A stretch of 35,334 nt of DNA from Arcobacter cryaerophilus gv. crypticus (GCF_002993025.1 NZ_NXGI01000008.1:1-35334); one strand, 5' to 3'; positions 17,050 through 25,874 are shown, counted from the first letter of the stretch. The notes: a model not told the origin generated them from the sequence alone. Numbers and translations are program-made.

Positions 17050-18692
17050 TTAGAGTATTAACTTTACTATTTTTTGCTTCACTCACACTTTTTGCTGCTG
17101 GTGATGCAACTTTTGAAGGAAAAAGAGAACTTAATATAGCTGCTGTTGCTATGTTTATGGTATTTATACTTGGAACATTAGGAATTACATATTGGGCAGC
17201 TAAAAAAACAAGATCTGCAAGTGATTTTTACACTGCAGGTGGAGGAATTACTGGTTTTCAAAATGGTTTAGCAATTGCTGGTGACTACATGAGTGCAGCA
17301 GCATTTTTAGGTGTTTCTGGTCTTATTTATTTAAATGGATATGATGGAATTATCTATGCTGTATCTTTCTTGGTTGGTTGGCCTGTAATTTTATTTTTTA
17401 TGGCTGAAAAATTAAGAAACTTAGGTAAATTTACATTTGCAGATATTGCTGCATATAGATTAGGACAAAAAGAGATTAGAACTTTAGCTGCATTTGGTTC
17501 TTTATCTGTTGTTATTTTATATCTAATTGCTCAAATGGTTGGAGCTGGAAAACTTATTCAAATACTATTTGGAATGGAGTATGAATATGCTGTATTTATG
17601 GTTGGAGCACTAATGATTATTTATGTAACATTTGGTGGAATGCTTGCAACTACTTGGGTACAAATTATTAAAGCAGTTCTACTTTTATCTGGTGTTTCAT
17701 TTATGGCAATCATGGTTTTATGGCACTTTGGATTTAACTTTGAAAGTCTTGCAACGGCTGCTGTTGAAAATCATGTAAAAGGTGAAGAGATTTTAAAACC
17801 AGGTGGTTTTTTAAGTGACCCTATTTCAGCAATCTCTTTAGGTATGGCTTTAATGCTTGGAACGGCAGGTCTTCCTCACGTTTTAATGAGATTCTTTACA
17901 GTTGGAAATGCAAAAGAAGCTAGAAAATCTGTTGTTTATGCTACTGGATTTGTTGCATATTTTTGGGTAATTATCTCTATTGTTGGGCTTGGAGCAATTG
18001 CATTTTTAAATAGTGCTGAAGGTGCTCAATATTTTGTTGATGGAAAACTTTTTGGTGGATCTAATATGGCATCAGTTCACCTATCACATATGCTTGGTGG
18101 AAATGCTTTCTTAGGATTTATTTCAGCTGTTGCATTTGCTACTATTTTAGCTGTTGTTTCTGGACTTACTCTTGCAGGTGCTAGTGCAATTTCTCATGAT
18201 ATTTATGCAAATGTTATAAATCCAAATGCAAGTGATGAGAAAATTGTAAAAATTTCAAAAATAACTGTTATAATTGTAGGTATTGTTGGAGTTACACTTG
18301 GAATTGCATTTGAGTCTCAAAATATTGCATATATGGTTGGACTTGCTTTTGGAATAGCTGCAAGTGCTAATTTCCCAATTCTGTTTTTATCAATTTATTG
18401 GTCAAAATTAACAACAAGAGGTGCATTTATTGGTGGATTTATGGGGTTAATTACAGCAGTTTCACTAGTAATTTTAGGTCCAAATGTTTGGGTACAAATT
18501 TTAGGAAATGAAAAAGCAATTTTTCCATATGCTCACCCTGCACTATTCTCTGTAACAGTTGCTTTTGTATCAATTTGGTTTTTCTCTATAATTGATAACT
18601 CAAAACGAGCTACTGCAGAGAGAGCTATGTTTAGAGCTCAAAATGTTAGAGCAAACACTGGAATTGGTTCAGCAGAAGCAGTTTCACACTAA
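17046..18692 (+). CDS. actP: Cation/acetate symporter ActP, copy 2
   Basis: A 548-residue SSS permease, collinear with copy 1 and sharing nearly all family blocks ([52 protein letters not shown]). Its C-terminal region is slightly closer to E. coli ActP ([27 protein letters not shown]). It has a signal-like N-terminus [10 protein letters not shown]. Differences cluster in the N-terminal segment and in the loop around residues 310-330 ([17 protein letters not shown]). It is transcribed from its own promoter without the direct-repeat site, so the two copies are probably used under different conditions. A hairpin separates it from DUF294 copy B. Confidence 0.93.
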   Translation: MIRVLTLLFFASLTLFAAGDATFEGKRELNIAAVAMFMVFILGTLGITYWAAKKTRSASDFYTAGGGITGFQNGLAIAGDYMSAAAFLGVSGLIYLNGYDGIIYAVSFLVGWPVILFFMAEKLRNLGKFTFADIAAYRLGQKEIRTLAAFGSLSVVILYLIAQMVGAGKLIQILFGMEYEYAVFMVGALMIIYVTFGGMLATTWVQIIKAVLLLSGVSFMAIMVLWHFGFNFESLATAAVENHVKGEEILKPGGFLSDPISAISLGMALMLGTAGLPHVLMRFFTVGNAKEARKSVVYATGFVAYFWVIISIVGLGAIAFLNSAEGAQYFVDGKLFGGSNMASVHLSHMLGGNAFLGFISAVAFATILAVVSGLTLAGASAISHDIYANVINPNASDEKIVKISKITVIIVGIVGVTLGIAFESQNIAYMVGLAFGIAASANFPILFLSIYWSKLTTRGAFIGGFMGLITAVSLVILGPNVWVQILGNEKAIFPYAHPALFSVTVAFVSIWFFSIIDNSKRATAERAMFRAQNVRANTGIGSAEAVSH

Positions 18693-18696
18693 AAAT

Positions 18697-18726
18697 ATCA
18701 AAAAGAGAATCTCTTCTCTTTTTGAT
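18697..18726 (+). terminator. Hairpin between actP copy 2 and DUF294 copy B
   Basis: A 12-bp perfect stem ATCAAAAAGAGA / TCTCTTTTTGAT with a 6-base loop. The descending arm contains TTTTT. It probably attenuates read-through so that less of the regulator than the permease is made. Confidence 0.65.
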
Positions 18727-18752
18727 TTTGCACTACTTTAAATATAGGAGAG

Positions 18753-20594
18753 ATGAGTATGCAAGAGCAAAAAAAATTTATTTCAAATATTCACCCATTT
18801 AATAATTTAAGTACTTTTGAATTGGATGATTTAGTTGAAGAGCTAGATATTGTTTATTTCAAAGCAAACTCTATAGTTCAGGTACAAGATAGTAATCCAG
18901 AGTTTTTATATTTTGTTTTAAAAGGTTTAATTCAAGAGATAAATGACGATGAAGTTTTAAGTGTATACTCAAAAGGTGAGATATTTGACTCAGTCTCTTT
19001 AATAAAAAATTATAGTAAAAATAGTTTTGTAGCTATTGAAGAGAGTATCTGTTATGTACTAAAAAAAGATATATTCATGCAGATTTTAAGCTCAAATCAA
19101 CAACTAGAAAACTATTTTTTTCAATCTATTTCAGATAAATTAAACAATAATATCTTAAATGAAAAAAACAAAGATATGGCAAATATTATGGTTGCAAAAG
19201 TTAAAGATGCAAAAGTTCATAAAGCCGTAATTGTTGATACAAACAAAACAATATTTGAAGCAGCAAAAATCATAAAACAAGAGAAAATTCCTACACTTTT
19301 ATTAAAAGATGAAAATGGTGAAATGTATATTGTAACTGATTCAGATTTTAGACAAAAAGTTATTTTAAATAGAATGGATTATGATGATTTGGTTGTAAAA
19401 ATTGCTTCTAAAGGCTTAATTTATATAAATGAAGATGATTTTTTATTTAATGCTCAACTTCAAATGGCAAAACATGGATTAAAAAGAGTTGTAGTAAAAA
19501 ATGACTATGATGAAATTGTTGGAATACTTGATCAAATATCTCTTTCATCATTTTTTGCAACAAATACTTTTGCAGTTTCAAATCAAATTATTAATGCTGA
19601 AACACTAGATGAGCTAAAAGAGGCTTCGCACTCATTTATAAAAATTATTAAATCTCTAAATGCAAAAGGTGTAAAAATTGAGTTTATATCAAAATTAATA
19701 AACCAATTAAATAAAAAACTACTTGATAAACTATATAAACTTTTAGCTCCAAAAGAGCTTATTGGAAAATCTTGTTTAGTTGTAATGGGAAGCGAAGGAA
19801 GAGCAGAGCAAATACTTAGAACCGACCAAGACAATGCACTTATTATTTCAGATGATTGCACTATTGATGAAAAAAAACTAAGAGAGTTTACTCACCTTTT
19901 TACTGAAACTTTAGTTACATTTGGATTTCCTAGATGCGAAGGAAATATAATGGTTTCAAATTCATATTGGTGTAGAAAGCAGAGTGATTTTAAAGAACTT
20001 ATTTTTGAATGGGTTAATAATCCAAGTGGAGATAACTTTATGAATATTGCAATATTTTATGATGCTCTTTGTGTATCTGGAGATATTGAAATAATTAAAG
20101 AGTTAAAAAATTATCTATTTAAAATATCTTCAAACTCTCAAAGCTTTTATACAAATTTTGCAAGAGTTATAAATAGTTTTGATGTTCCTTTAGGATTTTT
20201 TGATGGTTTTGTATTTAATAGTAAAGATGAAAAGCACAAAGATGAAATTGATATAAAAAGAGGTGGAATTTTTATAATTGTTCAAGGAATAAGATCTTTA
20301 AGCATTCAAAATAGAGTATTAAATACAAACACAATAAAAAGAATAAATAGTTTAAAAGAGTTAAAAGTGCTAGACGATGAGAGTGCAAAAGAGTTAATTA
20401 TGGCATTTAATATTTTAAATAGCTTAAAATTAAAAGAAAGTTTAGAAAAACTTGATAAAAAAGAGAAAATCGATAATTTTGTAAATCCAAATAGATTAAC
20501 AATTATGGAAAAGGATTTACTAAAAGAGTCTTTTAAAATAGTAAATAAGCTAAAGAAAAAGTTAGAAAACCATTTTAAGCTTAACTATGTTTAA
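18753..20594 (+). CDS. cNMP-like/CBS/DUF294 putative nucleotidyltransferase, copy B
   Basis: A 613-residue paralogue of the 11979 protein with the same domain order: Crp-like N-domain (about 12-130), CBS pair (about 150-275), DUF294 core and DUF294 C-terminal domain. The catalytic pattern is conserved: G346-S347 in GSEGRAEQ and D358/D360 in RTDQDNAL. Divergence is highest in the N-terminal sensor part and in the CBS pair, which suggests a different input signal. GGAGAG stands just before ATG 18753; ATG 18759 is an alternative. It overlaps the exonuclease gene by 8 bases. Confidence 0.82.
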   Translation: MSMQEQKKFISNIHPFNNLSTFELDDLVEELDIVYFKANSIVQVQDSNPEFLYFVLKGLIQEINDDEVLSVYSKGEIFDSVSLIKNYSKNSFVAIEESICYVLKKDIFMQILSSNQQLENYFFQSISDKLNNNILNEKNKDMANIMVAKVKDAKVHKAVIVDTNKTIFEAAKIIKQEKIPTLLLKDENGEMYIVTDSDFRQKVILNRMDYDDLVVKIASKGLIYINEDDFLFNAQLQMAKHGLKRVVVKNDYDEIVGILDQISLSSFFATNTFAVSNQIINAETLDELKEASHSFIKIIKSLNAKGVKIEFISKLINQLNKKLLDKLYKLLAPKELIGKSCLVVMGSEGRAEQILRTDQDNALIISDDCTIDEKKLREFTHLFTETLVTFGFPRCEGNIMVSNSYWCRKQSDFKELIFEWVNNPSGDNFMNIAIFYDALCVSGDIEIIKELKNYLFKISSNSQSFYTNFARVINSFDVPLGFFDGFVFNSKDEKHKDEIDIKRGGIFIIVQGIRSLSIQNRVLNTNTIKRINSLKELKVLDDESAKELIMAFNILNSLKLKESLEKLDKKEKIDNFVNPNRLTIMEKDLLKESFKIVNKLKKKLENHFKLNYV

Positions 20595-21210
20595 AGATAT
20601 CTCAAACTACTTTAATAAAAAAAATTTAAAAGATAGAAAATATAGCTTTTTATTTGATAAAAATATAAAAAATGAGTATGTTTGTTTTGATTGTGAAACA
20701 ACGGGATTAGATCCAACAATTGATGATATTATCTCTATTGGTGCAGTTATAATAAAAGATAACACAATAGTTTCAAGTAAAAAATTTGTAAGATATATTA
20801 AACCTAAAAACTCATCTTTAGATGAAAAATCAATCAAAATACACCATATAAGAGAGTGTGATTTAAAAAATGCTTGTGATATTGATGATGTGATTTTAGA
20901 GTTTTTAGAGTTTATTGAAAATAGAACTTTAATTGGATATTTTTTAGATTTTGACAAAAATATGATAAATAAATATCTAAAACCAATATTAGGAATAAAT
21001 CTACCAAATAGAAGTATAGAGGTATCAGAGATTTATCACGATTTTAAAATTGAGTTAATTCCTCAAAGCTTTGTGGATTTAAAATTTAATTCTATATTAA
21101 AAGATTTAGAAATACCACAATTTGGAAATCACGACTCATTTAATGATGCAATTATGACAGCTATGATATTTTTAAAATTAAAAAATCATCCATCTGTAAA
21201 AATTAAATAA
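20587..21210 (+). CDS. DEDDh 3'-5' exonuclease (DnaQ-like), copy B
   Basis: A 207-residue paralogue of the 13798 protein. Exo I is CFDCETTGLDP, Exo II is in LIGYFLDFDKNMI and Exo III is NHDSFNDAIMTAM, so catalytic residues are intact. It has a basic N-terminal helix as in copy A. It is translated from within the end of the DUF294 gene and ends 3 bases before the CDF-like gene. The conserved pairing with DUF294 in both copies implies a shared function. Confidence 0.85.
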   Translation: MFKDISNYFNKKNLKDRKYSFLFDKNIKNEYVCFDCETTGLDPTIDDIISIGAVIIKDNTIVSSKKFVRYIKPKNSSLDEKSIKIHHIRECDLKNACDIDDVILEFLEFIENRTLIGYFLDFDKNMINKYLKPILGINLPNRSIEVSEIYHDFKIELIPQSFVDLKFNSILKDLEIPQFGNHDSFNDAIMTAMIFLKLKNHPSVKIK

Positions 21211-21213
21211 TTT

Positions 21214-22155
21214 ATGAATTTATCAAAATTTAAATCAGAAAAAGAGATATTAAAACTCTCTATATTTAGTACAATTTTTTTAGCAATTCTTGGTTTGATT
21301 TTTGGTCTGCTAGCTAGTTCTGCAACTATTATTTTTGATAGTATTTATGGAATGATAGATGCTTTAATGACTATTTTAGCACTTGTTGTTGCAAAATTAA
21401 TCACAGCTTCAACTTCAAAAGATCTTGTCTCAAATAGACTTGAAAAACATTTTACAATGGGATTTTGGCATCTTGAACCAATTGTTTTAGGAGTAAATGG
21501 AATTCTTCTAATTGGTGCTTCAATTTATGCTTTTATAAACGCAATAGATAGTATTTTACTTGGAGGAAGAGAGATAATCTTTTCATATGCAATTATTATA
21601 ACTTCTATTTCTATTGTAGTTGAGATTACTTTGGGAGCTTTTATAAGAAAAGCAAATAAAGATATAAATTCAGAATTTTTAAAATTAGACTCTATTAGTT
21701 GGTTGATTTCTGCTTCTATGTCTTTTGCTTATCTTATAGCTTTTAGTTTTGGATATTTTGTAAAAGATGGAGAGCTTTCTTGGATTACACCTTTTATTGA
21801 CCCATTTATACTAATTTTTGTATCAATTTTAGTAATTCCAATGCCTTTTAAAACTGTTAAACAAGCACTTGGAGATATTTTACTTGTAACTCCATCTTCT
21901 TTAAAAAATCATGTTGATATTGTTGCAAATAATATTGTAAATAAATATAACTTTGACTCTTTTAGAGCTTATGTTGCAAGAGTTGGTAGAGGAAGACAGA
22001 TTGAACTTTATTTTATAGTTCCAAAAAGTTGGCCAGCAAAAAGACTTGAAGAGTGGGATATGCTCCGTGATGAAATAGAGAAAGATTTGGGAAAAGAGGA
22101 TCCAAATCTTTGGCTTACTATTGTATTTACAACGGATTTTGAGTGGGCTGAATAA
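21214..22155 (+). CDS. CDF-like (cation diffusion facilitator family) membrane protein, atypical
   Basis: A 313-residue protein with about six helices in residues 15-215 and a soluble C-terminal domain (220-313) with a cation-efflux cytoplasmic fold (SFRAYVARVGRGRQIELYFIV). It has the CDF blocks around SSATIIFDSIYGMIDA and HFTMGFWHLEP. Compared with FieF/YiiP, the first metal-site residues are incomplete: D42 is present but the next acidic residue is G46, and the TM5 HxxxD is FLKLD (F155, D159). It may therefore carry another ion, or bind metal differently. It follows exonuclease B by 3 bases in the same operon. No terminator is seen after it. Confidence 0.75.
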   Translation: MNLSKFKSEKEILKLSIFSTIFLAILGLIFGLLASSATIIFDSIYGMIDALMTILALVVAKLITASTSKDLVSNRLEKHFTMGFWHLEPIVLGVNGILLIGASIYAFINAIDSILLGGREIIFSYAIIITSISIVVEITLGAFIRKANKDINSEFLKLDSISWLISASMSFAYLIAFSFGYFVKDGELSWITPFIDPFILIFVSILVIPMPFKTVKQALGDILLVTPSSLKNHVDIVANNIVNKYNFDSFRAYVARVGRGRQIELYFIVPKSWPAKRLEEWDMLRDEIEKDLGKEDPNLWLTIVFTTDFEWAE

Positions 22156-22237
22156 AAAAATTATTTAAGTTTTAATTAGATATTATTTCAAAAAATTAAT
22201 TGTAAATTTTAATATAAATTTAAGAAAAAGGATAAAG

Positions 22238-23428
22238 ATGTTGGTTTTCGTTTTAAATGCAGGCTCTTCTTCACTAAAATATCAACTAATTGATATAAAA
22301 TCAAAAGAGCTAAAAGCTAGTGGGTTAGTTGAGAGAATTGGAATTGATGGAATACTAAAACATGAAATTGGAGAGAATAAAAAGATTACTTTTGAACTTC
22401 CAATTCCTACACACAAAGAAGCAATTGAATTGGTTCTTAGAATTCTTACAAATGATGAGACAAAAGTTATAAACTCTATTGATGAGATAAAAGCTATTGG
22501 ACATAGAGTTGTTCACGGTGGTGAGCATTTTAAGGGTTCTGTTATTGTTGATGATGAAGTTATTAGAAAAATTGAAGAGTTAATTCCTCTAGCTCCCTTG
22601 CATAATCCTGCAAATATTATGGGGGTAAAAATTTGTAAAGATTTAATGCCAAAAGTTCCAAATGTTGTAACTTTTGATACAGCGTTCCATCAAACAATGC
22701 CTATGGAGAATTTCTTATATGCTGTTCCTTATGCTGATTATACAGAGCATCACTTAAGAAAATATGGTTTTCATGGAACAAGTCACTACTATGTTTCTCA
22801 AGAAGCTATTAAACTTTTAAACAAAAAAGATAGCAAAATTATCGTTTGTCATCTTGGAAATGGTTCATCTGTTTGTGCTGTTAAAGATGGTAAATCAATT
22901 AGTACTTCTATGGGACTTACTCCTCTTGAAGGTTTAGTAATGGGTACAAGAAGTGGTGATATAGATGCTGGTGTTATTCCATATTTAATGGAGAAAAAAG
23001 GTCTATCTTCTTCACAAATTCTTGATTACTTAAATAAAAAATCAGGGATTCTTGGAGTTTCTGGAGTTAGTTCAGATTTAAGAGAAGTTATAAAAGCTTC
23101 TAATGATGGAGATAAAAGATCTAAAATAGCAATTACAATGCTATGTGATAGAATCAAAAAATACCTATGCTCATATGCTGGACTTATGCATGGTGTTGAT
23201 GCTATTTGTTTTACTGCTGGAATTGGAGAAAATTCTGATTTAATTAGAGAAAAAGTTTGTGAAGGTTTAGAGTTTATGGGAATTGAAATTGACAAAGATA
23301 AAAACTCAAAAAGAGAGAAAGGAAATAGAGAAATAAATACAAAAAACTCTAAAACTAAAATCTTTGTAATTCCTACAAATGAAGAATTAGTTATAGCAAC
23401 TGATACTTATAATTTACTAAAAAAGTAA
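22238..23428 (+). CDS. ackA: Acetate kinase, copy 1
   Basis: A 396-residue enzyme interconverting acetate + ATP and acetyl phosphate + ADP. It has signature 1 MLVFVLNAGSSSLKYQL, GHRVVHGGEHF with the catalytic arginine, HNPANIMG, FDTAFHQTMP, KYGFHGTSHYYVSQ, HLGNGSSVCAV, the canonical TRSGDIDAGVIPY and FTAGIGENSDLIRE. Length and motifs are standard. It is preceded by AAAGGA and possible -10 sequences (TATTAT 22181, TATAAA 22213). It is separated from pta by a terminator, so it is transcribed independently of the pta-ackA2 pair. Confidence 0.95.
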   Translation: MLVFVLNAGSSSLKYQLIDIKSKELKASGLVERIGIDGILKHEIGENKKITFELPIPTHKEAIELVLRILTNDETKVINSIDEIKAIGHRVVHGGEHFKGSVIVDDEVIRKIEELIPLAPLHNPANIMGVKICKDLMPKVPNVVTFDTAFHQTMPMENFLYAVPYADYTEHHLRKYGFHGTSHYYVSQEAIKLLNKKDSKIIVCHLGNGSSVCAVKDGKSISTSMGLTPLEGLVMGTRSGDIDAGVIPYLMEKKGLSSSQILDYLNKKSGILGVSGVSSDLREVIKASNDGDKRSKIAITMLCDRIKKYLCSYAGLMHGVDAICFTAGIGENSDLIREKVCEGLEFMGIEIDKDKNSKREKGNREINTKNSKTKIFVIPTNEELVIATDTYNLLKK

Positions 23429-23442
23429 AAATTTATTAAAAT

Positions 23443-23485
23443 AAAAAGAGCAAGCTTGTAAAATCTACTCAAAAATGCTCTTTTT
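23443..23485 (+). terminator. Terminator after ackA copy 1
   Basis: 10-bp stem AAAAAGAGCA / TGCTCTTTTT with a 23-base loop, followed by a T-rich tract. It separates ackA1 from the pta promoter. Confidence 0.75.
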
Positions 23486-23550
23486 GTTTTAATTTTTTTA
23501 TTTTTTCACTTTTTTAAACACTCTCAAAGCCCTAAAAAATCGCTTTTATT

Positions 23551-23583
23551 TGCTACTTTAATGCTATTTTTTTTCATTATACT
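23551..23583 (+). promoter_or_regulatory. Direct-repeat activator site and promoter of pta-ackA2
   Basis: TGCTACT (23551-23557) and TGCTATT (23562-23568) have an 11-bp period, then 9 bases and -10 TATACT (23578-23583). Same geometry as the sites at 9949 and 14485. This ties acetyl-phosphate metabolism to the transporters. Confidence 0.7.
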
Positions 23584-23621
23584 TTTCGTTATATTTGAAA
23601 AAAGAAAGGATTGGTTACATT

Positions 23622-24617
23622 ATGGGTTTAATTGATAATATCAAAGAAAAAGCTAAACAAAATTTAAGAACTATAGTTCTTCCTGAATCTGAGGATGAGA
23701 GAGTTTTAAAAGCAACTGAAATAGTTTTAAAAGATAAAACTGCAAAAATTATCCTTATTGGAAATGAAGAAACAATAAAAGCTGATGCTTCAAAATATGG
23801 TGCAAATATTTCTGGGGCAACTATTGTTGATCCTTCAAAATGTGTGAATCTTGATAAATATGTTGATGAATTAGTTGAACTTAGAAAAAGTAAAAATCTT
23901 TCAAAAGATGAAGCTAAAAAACTAATGCTTACAGAACCTAGATTTTTTGGTTGTATGATGGTAAGACTAGGAGATGCTGATGGATTAGTTGCAGGTTCAA
24001 ACTCTCCAACTTCTGATGTTTTAAGAGCTGCTATTCAAGTTATTAAAACAGCTCCTGGTATAAATACAGTTTCATCTGCATTTATTATGGAAACAGCTGA
24101 TGGTAAATTTGGAGACAATGGTCTAATTTTATTTGCAGATTGTGCTGTTATTCCAGACCCAAATGCTGAACAATTAGCTGATATTGCAAGTGCAACTGCT
24201 GCAACTGCTGCTAGTGTTGTTGGACTTGAGCCAAGAGTTGCTATGTTATCTTTTTCTACAAAAGGTAGTGCATCGCATCCAATGGTAGATAAAGTTACAA
24301 CTGCTTGCCAAATATTAAAAGATAGAGATGTAAAATTTGCATTTGATGGAGAACTTCAAGCTGATGCTGCAATTGTTGCAAGTGTTGGTATTAAAAAAGC
24401 TCCTGATTCAAAAGTTGCTGGATGTGCAAATATTTTAGTATTCCCTGATTTACAATCTGGAAATATTGGATATAAACTTGTACAAAGATTTGCAAATGCA
24501 GAGGCTCATGGACCTATTATTCAAGGTTTAAATAAACCTGTAAATGACCTTTCAAGAGGTTGTTCAGTTGAAGATATTTCAAATTTAGTAGCTATTACAG
24601 CAACTCAAATTAAATAA
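23622..24617 (+). CDS. pta: Phosphate acetyltransferase (short form)
   Basis: A 331-residue PTA/PTB-family enzyme converting acetyl-CoA + Pi to acetyl phosphate + CoA. It begins MGLIDNIKEKAKQNLRTIVLP and carries SPTSDVLRAAIQVIKTAPG and the C-terminal GNIGYKLVQRFANAEA block. It lacks the N-terminal regulatory domains of long Pta. I place the start at ATG 23622 rather than TTG 23595: the family's first conserved residues begin there and GAAAGGA lies 11 bases upstream. ackA2 follows 29 bases later, giving a pta-ackA operon. Confidence 0.94.
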   Translation: MGLIDNIKEKAKQNLRTIVLPESEDERVLKATEIVLKDKTAKIILIGNEETIKADASKYGANISGATIVDPSKCVNLDKYVDELVELRKSKNLSKDEAKKLMLTEPRFFGCMMVRLGDADGLVAGSNSPTSDVLRAAIQVIKTAPGINTVSSAFIMETADGKFGDNGLILFADCAVIPDPNAEQLADIASATAATAASVVGLEPRVAMLSFSTKGSASHPMVDKVTTACQILKDRDVKFAFDGELQADAAIVASVGIKKAPDSKVAGCANILVFPDLQSGNIGYKLVQRFANAEAHGPIIQGLNKPVNDLSRGCSVEDISNLVAITATQIK

Positions 24618-24646
24618 TAAATTAAATTTCAAAAAAGGATTAGTAA

Positions 24647-25846
24647 ATGTTAGTTTTCGTATTAAATGCAGGAAGTTCATCGTTAAAATATCAATTAATG
24701 AACCCAGTTACAAAAAAAATTTTGGCAAGTGGTATTTGTGAAAGAATAGGAATTGATGGTGTTTTAAAACATGAATATAATGATGGGAAAAAATTAGTTT
24801 TAAATGAAGCAATGCCAACGCATAGAGAAGCTATAAATGCTGTTTTAACAACACTTACAAGTGGTGAGGGAAAAGTTATTGAATCTACAAATGATATTGA
24901 AGCTATTAGACATAGAACTGTTCATGGTGGAGAAGAGTTTGCAAGTTCTGTTTTAATTACTCCAAATGTTGTTGAAGCTATGAAAAGATTATCTCCATTA
25001 GCACCTTTACATAATCCTGCAAATATTTTAGGAATTGAAATTTGTCAAGAGTTAATGCCAGGGAAACCAAATGTTGGTGTATTTGATACAGCATTCCACC
25101 AAACAATGCCTGATTATGCTTATATGTATGCCTTACCATATGAAATGTATACAAAACATGGAATTAGAAAATATGGTTTCCATGGAACTAGCCACTATTT
25201 TGTTTCAAATGAAGCAAGAGCAATGTTAGAGAAAAAACACAACACTAGAATTATTGTTTGTCACTTAGGAAATGGTTCATCTGTAAGTGCTGTTTTTGAT
25301 GGAAAATGTATTGATACATCAATGGGATTAACTCCGATTCAAGGTCTTATGATGGGTACAAGAGTTGGAGATATTGGAGCTGGTGCAATTCAATATATGA
25401 TGAAACAAGAGAATAAAGATATTGATGAAGTTCTTGATATTATGAATAAAAAATCTGGAATTTTAGGAATTTCAGGAAAATCATCTGACTTAAGAGAAGT
25501 TTTAGATGGTATGGCAAATGGTGATGATAGATGTAGACTTGCTATTGATATGGTTGCATATAAAATTAAATCTTATGTTGGAGCTTATGTTGCAGCATTA
25601 AATGGTATTGATGCACTTTGTTTTACAGGTGGAATTGGTGAAAATGCAGCTTTAATTAGAGAAAAAGTTTGTGCTGGTCTAGATTCTATGGGACTTGTAA
25701 TTGATCCAACTAAAAATAATAAAAGATCAAGCGAACCAAGAGATATCTCTACAAATGCATCACCTGCTAGAATATTTGTAATTCCAACTCAAGAAGAGTA
25801 TGTAATTGCAAATGATACTTACAATATAGTTTCTAAGGGAAAATAA
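24647..25846 (+). CDS. ackA: Acetate kinase, copy 2 (divergent motif)
   Basis: A 399-residue paralogue of the 22238 enzyme, collinear throughout and preceded by AAAGGA. Most motifs are canonical (LNAGSSSLKYQL, FDTAFHQTMPD, KYGFHGTSHYFVSN, HLGNGSSVSAV, FTGGIGENAALIRE). Two conserved spots differ: AIGHRVVHGGE has become AIRHRTVHGGE, and TRSGDID around the catalytic arginine reads TRVGDIGAGAI. The arginines remain, so activity is likely, but substrate preference or kinetics may differ (propionate kinase activity is an alternative). It is the distal gene of the direct-repeat-controlled pta operon and ends at a strong terminator. Confidence 0.9.
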   Translation: MLVFVLNAGSSSLKYQLMNPVTKKILASGICERIGIDGVLKHEYNDGKKLVLNEAMPTHREAINAVLTTLTSGEGKVIESTNDIEAIRHRTVHGGEEFASSVLITPNVVEAMKRLSPLAPLHNPANILGIEICQELMPGKPNVGVFDTAFHQTMPDYAYMYALPYEMYTKHGIRKYGFHGTSHYFVSNEARAMLEKKHNTRIIVCHLGNGSSVSAVFDGKCIDTSMGLTPIQGLMMGTRVGDIGAGAIQYMMKQENKDIDEVLDIMNKKSGILGISGKSSDLREVLDGMANGDDRCRLAIDMVAYKIKSYVGAYVAALNGIDALCFTGGIGENAALIREKVCAGLDSMGLVIDPTKNNKRSSEPRDISTNASPARIFVIPTQEEYVIANDTYNIVSKGK

Positions 25847-25847
25847 G

Positions 25848-25874
25848 TTAAAAGGCGAGAATTTCGCCTTTTAA
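25848..25874. terminator. Terminator after ackA copy 2
   Basis: 11-bp perfect stem TTAAAAGGCGA / TCGCCTTTTAA with a 5-base loop. It is usable from both strands and also covers the stop codon of the minus-strand remnant. Confidence 0.85.

Noticed and set aside
19583-19861. 92-codon minus-strand frame
   Set aside because: Antisense to the conserved DUF294 core; serine/phenylalanine-rich shadow.
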